This document shows, in pieces, positions 55,485 to 64,000 of a stretch of 64,000 bases of DNA. Origin of the DNA: Chrysomallon squamiferum (lineage: Eukaryota; Mollusca; Gastropoda; Neomphalida; Peltospiridae); the NCBI GenBank assembly GCA_012295275.1, contig CM022673.1:17702310-17766309 (forward strand). Direction: 5' to 3'. Made by a program: the position numbers and the translations under genes. Each line of letters opens with the position of its first letter. Positions within the stretch are counted from its first letter, which is position 1. A model generated the notes under the pieces. The model had not been told where the DNA came from. It saw nothing but the letters and a program-made list of their open reading frames with translations, and did not search any database.

Positions 55485-56409
55485 AGAGTCATAGGTGATC
55501 ATAGGTGAATTCTCTGTGGAGACATTCGTATACATAAGCAGTTAACAAAAGGTTACTAACAGCTCTACTTTCAAACGTCAGTGTATCAGGTGACAACGAT
55601 GACAATTACACCAGGAAGAACAGTGTTAGTTTACATGTATATCTGTTTAACACTCAGTGCTTTCCAGGAAGTACGATAAACATAACAATTCAACTCGGAG
55701 CTGTTCGAGGGGGCGGGTTAACTCCAGTCACGTGTTTTCTTTATAATTACAATCATTTTATCTCCACAGTTACACCCATTTTAGTGATGTTTCTCTTTGT
55801 CTTGTACTTTGGATCCTTTCCTTACAAAGTAAATGATTTAGTGTTGGTGAAAATAATTTATTTGTGTGAAAGAAACGTAATATAATTTCTAATTAATGTA
55901 TCGAAAATCATTTTAAAAAAATTAATAATAAACAAATAAAACATGAAAATGATTAATTAGTCTAAATTCTGAGCAAATATCATTGTTTTCATATCCATTA
56001 CTTAGATGCAAATGAATATAAATATAATATTAAGAAAATGGAAGTTAAAAAGTAATTTTTACAGATACGTACACACCTGTGCATGCTTGCTCATATACAT
56101 AAAGACAGACTGTTAGTTTATATACATAAATACATAAATACATACAAACATACACATACACACACATATATATACATATACATACATACATATATAATTA
56201 AAATCAATTTCAATAATGCACTGAGGACTATAAATAAGTAACAAAATAACCGACGAGATATCACCTGCTACTACTACTTCTACTATTACCACTACAACTA
56301 CTACTACTATTACTACTACTTCTACTACTACTGCTACTATTAATAATAATAATAAACATATATGATCAAGTTGACAGTTCATCTGATCTTTCAGAGACAG
56401 TGGCCAAGT

Positions 56410-56530
56410 CAGTGTCCTCTGAACATATCTGTAGTGGAAGAACTCCAGACTTGACCACCTACCCACCACCCCCTCTGATGCCTCGATTCATCTGACGATT
56501 ACTTGAATAACATGACAATACATTATTTAA
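56410..56530 (+). repeat. Dispersed repeat, copy 2
   Basis: The segment aligns with the minus strand of 8968-9090 across about 110 bases with small gaps. The short frame on the opposite strand has no recognisable domain. Confidence 0.55.
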
Positions 56531-58012
56531 CAGCATCCACGTTAATACTTTCTCTTTTGTATTCTTTGTCACTATAGTGACGTGAATTCACAATGAAATG
56601 TTTACGTTCGTTGCAAGATTGTCGGTGTAAGAGAGAGAGGAAATATTTTAACTTACAATTAATAAAGGTGGTATAAAATCTAATATTGTATTTCACACCG
56701 AGAGACTGATACTCTGATATCCTGTCATTAAAAAAAAAAATAACGTTTTATTATCGCATGGTTTTGAATCTAAAGATCTGTATTTTATTCATTTTTAATA
56801 TTTTGGTACAAATACTTCAAGAAACGTACTTAGTTAGATACACACATACCTGTCTGTGTGTGTGTCTGTATGTGTGTGTGTGTATATCTATCTATCTATC
56901 TATCCATCTATCTCATTATATATACACACACACACACACACATATATGTATAATATATATATGTGTGTCTGTATGTGTGTGTGTGACATCTATCTATCTA
57001 TATATATCTATATATCTATCTCCTTATATATACACACATACACACATACATATATGTATATACATGTGCGTATGTGCGTGTGCCTGCCTTATATAGTTTA
57101 CCTTTCACGTAATATGAATCAGGAAAACGTATCGTCGTTAAACGAAATATTTCTCAAAGTAAAATACTGAATTTTTGAACGGAATTGTTCTAAACATTCA
57201 GAAGACGTGAACTATTTTCTGCCGTGGTTTTATCCAACTGAAATACAGTAAATGATTTCTTCACATTAAACTCTGTCTATAATAGAATAGAGGTTGCTTC
57301 TAAAGGGCGTGGTCATGAAGCAGTTGTTTGAAAAGCTCTTTGCAACTGTCAGGTATAACGCATTTTATTGTATAAATATCAAAGAAGATATGAGTAACAG
57401 AGTATGTAATAGTAATATAAATAGTCTTGACAGGTTTGAGCTACCCCGGAATGAAAGGACGAATTTATGCATAATACTGTAATCACGGGTATGTAAAAAG
57501 CCAACTGTATTTGCTCATAAATATATGTATGCACATATTGATATTATCGTAAATATGTGCAACCTATACATCTATATGTCGTGTATATATATGAACATAT
57601 ACAAGGAAGCAAACATACAGCTTATGATAAATTAAAATAGTTATAAATAAATATTTACTTAGTTTATTAATTTATTCGTAAATTTGCTTGTACAAAATGA
57701 TAGGGGAGGTGTTTTTCTTTTATCGTACCTGTATTCACCTGAAAACTGTTTACTGAATTTTGTTATTAGTAACTAATAAATGAACAATAATTTATGAACA
57801 CAGTCTAATCTTTTCAATGTATGGACAACATAGACAGATCTAAATGTTCAAGGTTCCTTTGCGTCGTTTCACCAGTAGACCATGACACTTGTCGGCCTGA
57901 TCGTTAAAAGAAATGCTAACAAAACATTTTAACTGACCTACAAACAGCAGATACGAACTGTATTGAATTATGAGCTAAGAGATCAAAAAAACTAATTTTT
58001 TAAAATACTTAC

Positions 58013-58110
58013 CAGCAAATATCTTCGAAGAGCAGACGATGTCAACTTTGTAACCGTGTTTTAAAAATAGTTCCACGAAGGCGTCGTTGCGACCAGTCAG
58101 GTTTTTAAGC
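58013..58110 (-). other. Candidate non-coding first exon of tetraspanin A
   Basis: On the minus strand a GC-richer block ends with a strong donor, CTG|GTAAGT (exon end 58013). The coding exon has an acceptor (TTATTGCAG, AG at 54605-54604) 14 bases before its ATG at 54590, so an upstream 5' UTR exon is required. This is the best donor I see upstream. The 5' limit is a guess. Confidence 0.35.
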
Positions 58111-58706
58111 AAGCCTCACACAGACTGAGGTCACTTTATTGATCTACCTGGTCAGGTGTCTGTTTTTAGATACAGCACTAAGGTGTAAGAATAGAAACGT
58201 CGTGATAATCTCGACTTCGCTGAGCAGGTGTACTGTATATTTATTACCAGGCGGAGCAACACGATCGTATTACAGCTGTCGTATGCTAGAAGGTCTTCTA
58301 GCAAACTGAGACAGTCAAGTGAAAAATGATTCAAATACTTTGATGTCGTTACAGGTTACTGTTAGCTGATGCAAGCGCTATTTGTTTTCTTACTAAAATA
58401 CCTTAAATTATGTGACATGAAATAAAAAATCTATGTTTTGGTTACTAATACTGTAAGCATAATAAAAATCGATATTACACAATGAGTCATATTGTTGTCA
58501 TGTTGCGACATTTGGATGTTAACGATAATTGAAACACGGAAGCAAGAAGGTCAAGGTGACATAAATACAAAACATCAATGTTGTTTACATTGTTACTTAT
58601 AGAGTGATATAAATACATTCATTTCCTCCATATATAAATTATATATGAGATGATTAAAATAAAATCAGTTTTAAAATTTAAATACCATTAGCTTTCTGTT
58701 AATAAC

Positions 58707-58813
<107 letters not shown>

Positions 58814-58987
58814 CAGAAGTGTTGTGGTTGTCATTGTTGTCATTGATGATGATATTTCCATATAATAAATGATCGCTTACTAATGAGCTAATCAAATGTC
58901 TCACGATATCACAGATTGTATTGTGTGACAGCGCCTTTTCTCACGAGAGTAAGAAAACATCTAGGTGTAGTTACCAAGTTTCTTTTT

Positions 58988-58990
58988 AAT

Positions 58991-59057
<67 letters not shown>
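58988..59057. repeat. (TC)n microsatellite
   Basis: About 33 TC units in intergenic DNA. Confidence 0.95.
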
Positions 59058-59061
<4 letters not shown>

Positions 59062-60205
59062 GTATGTTTTAGTTTTTAAAAAATAGTATTTAAATATACA
59101 TCATATATATATGCCATGCGCAGATAAACGCTAAATGCAATGTAAATTTATATTATTCCCCAAAATTCATATCAGCCGACGTTTAGACCTATTTCACATG
59201 CACCATTACCATAGACTACATCTGTAGAAGAAATGTGCGAATCAGTGGAGTTATGGATCGATTCATTAATCCATTGATTTATCTTATATGTATAGTATAT
59301 AAGTATGCAGTAATATAGATAGAAAAAAGTATACAAAGTTACGTTAAAAAGAAAACGTAAGCAATTTTAAATAGGAAATATTTTTATTTGCGATGTAAAA
59401 CACAAAATTACTAATGTATTTCATTATGCCATAAATGTGAATAATTTACAAAATACATTTCTAAACAAAATACATTCATTTCAAAAGATTAAAATATTTT
59501 ATTCTCAGTTTCTTTGAACTAGAATGTTACGGTCGGGTTTTCTGTAAATATTTTATTGATATTGAAAGTATTAATACAGATATACGCACTTGTTGGTTTG
59601 CATGCGCTTTTAAAGGAAACTGATTTCAGTTTGAGACATACGTACACTACATACGTACACTACATTTATAACGCCAGCCCGTTTCTGAAATCCGTACTGT
59701 CTCAAGACTTACTTACGTTTGTTAATGAATACTTTTTATAACATATCTTCATTTACAAGTAAAAAAAAATAAATAAAAATTAAACATCAAAAATAAAACA
59801 TAAGAAATGTGTTCCATGGTTTGTGTAACTTGTTCTTCATAGAATGTAAATACTTAAAGAATACTAATTATTAACATAATCGGTCTCATATGTAAAATAT
59901 CACAGAATCATATGGCATCGCTGTTATCGTTATCATTCTTTCAATAATCTGACTGTATCGATAGTTCGATACATACTCGAACCATTATATTTGTAAAATA
60001 GATTGAATGTATGCTTATGAAAATGTATTTGTACCCTAATATCTGTCTTTATTTTCCCCAAAATATGACTGAATTCTGATTGCAAGAAAAAACAAAACAA
60101 AACAAAAAACTACCGATTTCAATACCGTACATTTTCGTCTATAAACGCTTAAAGTTTGTAAACTATTTGTAAGGTTTCAGTTTGCACGTAGAAGAGTATT
60201 ACACG

Positions 60206-60325
60206 TTATGTAGAAAATCTGCCTATCCTCGGAATACTTCGACACAGGCAGCAGGCCAGTACTACACCGAGAATCTGAAAACACAAAATATTTATAAACA
60301 AAAATAAATATTAATACGATATAAA

Positions 60326-60360
<35 letters not shown>

Positions 60361-61495
60361 ACAAGTTTGTATATATAAATATATATAAATAAATATAAAA
60401 TATAAATCAATATAACTTTGTATACTTTTTATATATATAGTTTTATATTCTATCATTACTGTTTGGGATATCAATTTGCTTTTGTTTGCGATTTTTTGTT
60501 TTTGTTTTTTTTTCGTTCTTGTTTTTTTTTCTTTTCTTTTATTTTATTTTTTTTTATTTTTTATTTTTTTTATTTTTCGGTCGTCTTGGTCTCTGCTATT
60601 TTAAGGAATTACTGTCCTCTGTAGTATTTTTATATGTGGAAATATTATTTAAAATAAATTACCTTCGTTCGCTTTACTTCTTCATATATCATCATTTATC
60701 GCTTTCTTTATTTTCTGTTTTGTTTGTTTATTTATTTATTGTGTGCTTGTTGTTATGTCATACATATACTCCTCTTAAAGTATTTAATTACAGTAGTTTT
60801 AGTCGCAGTTATTGTCAAACTGTCATTGTTGTATGTTTTGCGTTCAAAATGAATCGTCAAATTGAATTATATAAACATTTAATGTATTAGTGGATTTTGA
60901 ATAAAAATGTTATGCTATTTTTAAATTGAATAGTTTGTTGTATTATCATATAAAAATTAACAAACAGACATAAATAGATCCTAATACATATCAAAACGTC
61001 CCAGAAGGTAGAATTTATTTTACGACCACTTATAAAAGATTAACTACGTCCTGGGCCATAACCTCTAAAAGCAATCTCTGATCTTGTCTGCACATTGTTC
61101 TTGTTTAAACGATAAAAAGCAAGATAGAGAATAACAGTTGTTGTCAAAGTGCAGGTTTAGTCATACAGTGAACGGTTTGTACACACTGCTCTTAATTATT
61201 GTTTGGGAGCACATGTTTTCCTCATGTCTGTGTGTATGTGTGTTGTGAAAATAAAATAATTCTAAGCTTGCCTCAACCACAGCCAGTCCTATAGAAATTC
61301 CAATCAAAATCCCGTTGTACTGGCTGATTTTCGCTGCAATAACGCCGACACATCCCTGAAATATAAATTATCATTTCTATTTTATTTTAATGTTACAGTA
61401 GCTTCATTTCAGATGAAAAATACATTTATCAAATGAACGAAAGAAGTATAACAGAAAAAAATAGATGGGAAAGGAGTCAGACAGACAGACGTAGA

Positions 61496-61579
<84 letters not shown>

Positions 61580-62035
61580 TATTTCTAGACAAATTCTTTT
61601 CAGTTAAGTTATTGATAAAAGAATTTCCTACAAGTAAGTCGAGAATTCGTATATGATATTCATAATGACCAGTTAATTGATGGATAATTAGATATAGTTG
61701 TATTTGTATATTTGTGTTTGTATATTTGTGTTTGTATATTTGATGTTCACCTTAGTTTTTACGTTAGGTCCTCCTACGTCAGACCGAGCATCTAACTGAC
61801 ACTGCGCCTCGTCCACTGGGACGATGTTATTGGGGTCGCGAGATTTTAGTACACAGCAGCTGTTGGGTACATAGATCGGACGCTATGAAATGAAATATGT
61901 GAAATAAAATACTGCAATATATACTGTAATAAAACATATTTATTAAGAAATAACAATTGGCGTCCTCAACAAACAAAATGAAAATGCACATTAATTAATA
62001 TTATTAAATAATTGTTTAACATTATTAATTATATT

Positions 62036-62123
<88 letters not shown>

Positions 62124-63447
62124 GTGTATCTGTAACAGTATCGTCTTACTATGGTAATTTAAATTTCAGTAAATATCGTCCTATATTATTATCTTTAATC
62201 ACGTAGATAATTCTTTACACAGAATACCAGTCTTGACAGAGTTGACTACAATACTAAGTAATTCGAGTTATTTAATTTCCACTGATTAATGTACACAACT
62301 ATTTCATTATATTGTCTTTAAATATGCTGTCGACCGTTACAACGACAATTCCTTCTGTAAGTCTAACGTTTCTCGAGTATTACTGACTTTAGGAAACTGT
62401 TATAATACTAACTTAATAACGAACTAACTAGTCGGAGCATGCGTGACTGGTTAATCCATTTAATACATTAATACGTGTATTTTATCACGTACGTTTGCTA
62501 TTACCAGTGATTATATTTTATAACCGCACAAAACATCCGTGTTTTAGGGTCATAACTTTTGCTATGAAGCCAAAACCAGTGATTTTATTTGTTTATGTTC
62601 ATATAAGAGAACTACCAAAACATCCATTGATGATATAATAAATAATAATAATAATAATAAAATAATAATAAATAACATAATAAATAGATTTTTTTTTTTA
62701 TTTTTTTTTTTTATTTCGTGGTTTTTAGTCGTAGTAGTAGTAGTAGTATCTCTGTTCTCAATATAAGAATGTCGTCTGTCTGTCTAGATCACAGAATGCT
62801 GTGTCGACCACCCTGGTCAGAGCCACGCTATTTGAGTGTGACGGATTACTGTATACGTTAGTATTGTTACGCGTAGATAAAATAGTGCGCACTTACTGAT
62901 GTGTTTACTGGGAACACATTTCTGTAGTCCTTGTACCCATCAGCTCCACAGCAATCCATCTGTAATAAATAAATACTATATTATATCATACCATACCATA
63001 CTATACCACACAGCACTATAATATAATATAATATAATATAATATAATATAATATAATATAATATAATATAATATAATATAATATAATATAATATAATATA
63101 ATATAATCAGTCAAATAAATAAATAAATACTATACTTCACTACACTATACTATACAATACCATACCATACCATACCACACCGCACTATAGTATAATATAA
63201 TATAATATAATATAATATAATCAGTTAAATAAATAAATAAATACTATACTATACCACTATATTTCTCTATACTATACCATACCATACCATACCACATCAC
63301 ACTGTAATATAATATTAAAATTGTGAAGTAACTTCTGTGACGTACGTAAGCTTGAACAAAATCCCAGGGACGAGTGTAAATATGTCTGCCTGGTCTGTAG
63401 TCCTCTCTCAGACTCACCAACAAATTTCGTCTGATACTTCCATAAAT
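60206..63447 (-). CDS. Tetraspanin B, C-terminal part (5' exons outside window)
   Basis: Five exons, all in phase 0 (sense order): 63447-63346, 62959-62897, 61882-61751, 61355-61272 and 60274-60206. They give 149 residues, ending at the TAA at 60208-60206. They encode the large extracellular loop and TM4. The loop has DCCG, PNSCC, a further Cys in EAQC and the GC pair before TM4, making six cysteines. Four exon lengths compare with tetraspanin A as 102/102, 63/63, 132/129 and 84/84 bases, and PWDFVQAY aligns with PWDYTQVW, so the two genes are tandem paralogues. The intron after the TM4 exon has a GC donor (GAG|GCAAGC, GC at 61271-61270) and a normal AG acceptor. TM1-TM3 exons should lie beyond the window end. 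The tail ends RIGRFST. Ligands and partners are unknown. Confidence 0.9.
61501..61574. repeat. (GA)n microsatellite
   Basis: About 37 GA units in a tetraspanin B intron; on the sense strand it is (TC)n. Confidence 0.95.
62039..62118. repeat. (TC)n microsatellite
   Basis: About 40 TC units in the intron between tetraspanin B exons at 62897 and 61882; on the sense strand it is (GA)n. Confidence 0.95.
63017..63300. repeat. (ATAAT)n arrays with CCATA-rich spacers
   Basis: A pentanucleotide array of about 18 units at 63017-63107 and a shorter one at 63187-63221 share flanking phrases such as ACTATACTTCACTA, ACCATACCATACCA and TCAGT(C/T)AAATAAATAAATAAATAC. The whole block of about 150 bases was therefore probably duplicated. 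It lies just downstream, in the sense direction, of the tetraspanin B exon 63447-63346. Confidence 0.9.
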
Positions 63448-63542
63448 CTGTAACACAAACACACGTGAAAAACTGAGGTTAGCAATACGAGTGAACAAAA
63501 ATACACAGGTAATACTTAAAACAATACAAAATAACTGAACGA

Positions 63543-63583
<41 letters not shown>

Positions 63584-63609
63584 AGACTGCAGCTGCGATA
63601 TGTCCGAAA

Positions 63610-64000
63610 AAGACGACCACCAAGAGCTGATGTACTGAAAATTACTATACTACAACAGACTGTTTAATTATGATGTACTGAAAATAAAACATACTATTAC
63701 AACAGCTGAGAAAGATGTACTACTAAAATAAAATACTAGCAACAGACTGTTTAATCATACTACTATTACTGAAAATGAAAAAAACATACTAGCAACAGAC
63801 TGTTTAATTATCACCAAGAGAAAGATGTACTGAAAATAAAACATACTAGCAACAGGCTGTTTAATCATCACCTCTATAGAGAAAGATGTACTGAAAATAA
63901 AACAACAACAGACTGTTTAATCATCACCTCTAGAGAAAGATGTACTGAAAATAAAACATACTAGCAACAGACTGTTTAATCATCACCTCTATAGAGAAAG
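63610..64000. repeat. Minisatellite, unit about 60 bases, running off the window
   Basis: Six or seven imperfect copies of a unit containing GATGTACTGAAAATAAAACA, CAACAGACTGTTTAATCATC and ACCTCTATAGAGAAA. Copies become more regular toward the window end, so the array probably continues. Confidence 0.9.

Noticed and set aside
56113-56469. Minus-strand frame of 118 codons
   Set aside because: Most of it is a GTA/CTA repeat and CA/TA tract; the rest overlaps a dispersed repeat copy.

Overview
This is an AT-rich animal nuclear window, dense in microsatellites, with intron-rich protein-coding genes joined almost entirely at GT-AG junctions. Gene content (a KLHL10-like kelch protein, a divergent TGF-beta ligand, a KIF28/KLP-6-type kinesin-3 and two adjacent tetraspanins) and the abundant (TTA)n and (TC)n tracts fit an invertebrate, most likely a lophotrochozoan such as a mollusc. 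That placement is inference; the sequence alone does not prove it. No bacterial operon, CRISPR array, rRNA or tRNA gene was seen.

Layout. (1) 1-6251, + strand: the last five exons of a KLHL10-like kelch-repeat gene; its BTB/BACK part lies before the window. (2) 6300-12500: repeat-rich intergenic DNA. (3) 13113-23455, + strand: a complete TGF-beta superfamily ligand, nine coding exons, 422 residues, including a 27-nt micro-exon and a six-cysteine mature domain. (4) 28228-46328, - strand, convergent with the ligand: a complete 25-exon, 967-residue KIF28-like kinesin whose first intron looks like a U12-type AT-AC intron. (5) 48378-54590, - strand (with a possible non-coding first exon near 58013): a complete eight-exon, 265-residue tetraspanin, here tetraspanin A. 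(6) 60206-63447, - strand: the last five exons of a second tetraspanin, B, whose upstream exons lie past the window end.

The most unusual structures are these. A ~1.7-kb minisatellite (50882-52577) is built from copies of the 3' end of tetraspanin A exon 4 together with its splice donor, so about 32 extra copies of a 5' splice site sit in the intron just after the real one. Kinesin intron 1 has the full 9-base ATATCCTTT donor, a TTTCTTAAC branch point and an AC end, and reads in frame only when spliced that way. The TGF-beta ligand has a micro-exon supplying part of the wrist region and lacks the cysteine that usually links dimers. Tetraspanin B uses a GC-AG intron. Two other minisatellites, both in the kinesin gene, carry acceptor-like motifs on the sense strand.

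The genes do not form one pathway. All exon models were built by eye from reading frame, splice consensus and family resemblance, with phases checked to add up. They have not been tested against transcripts.
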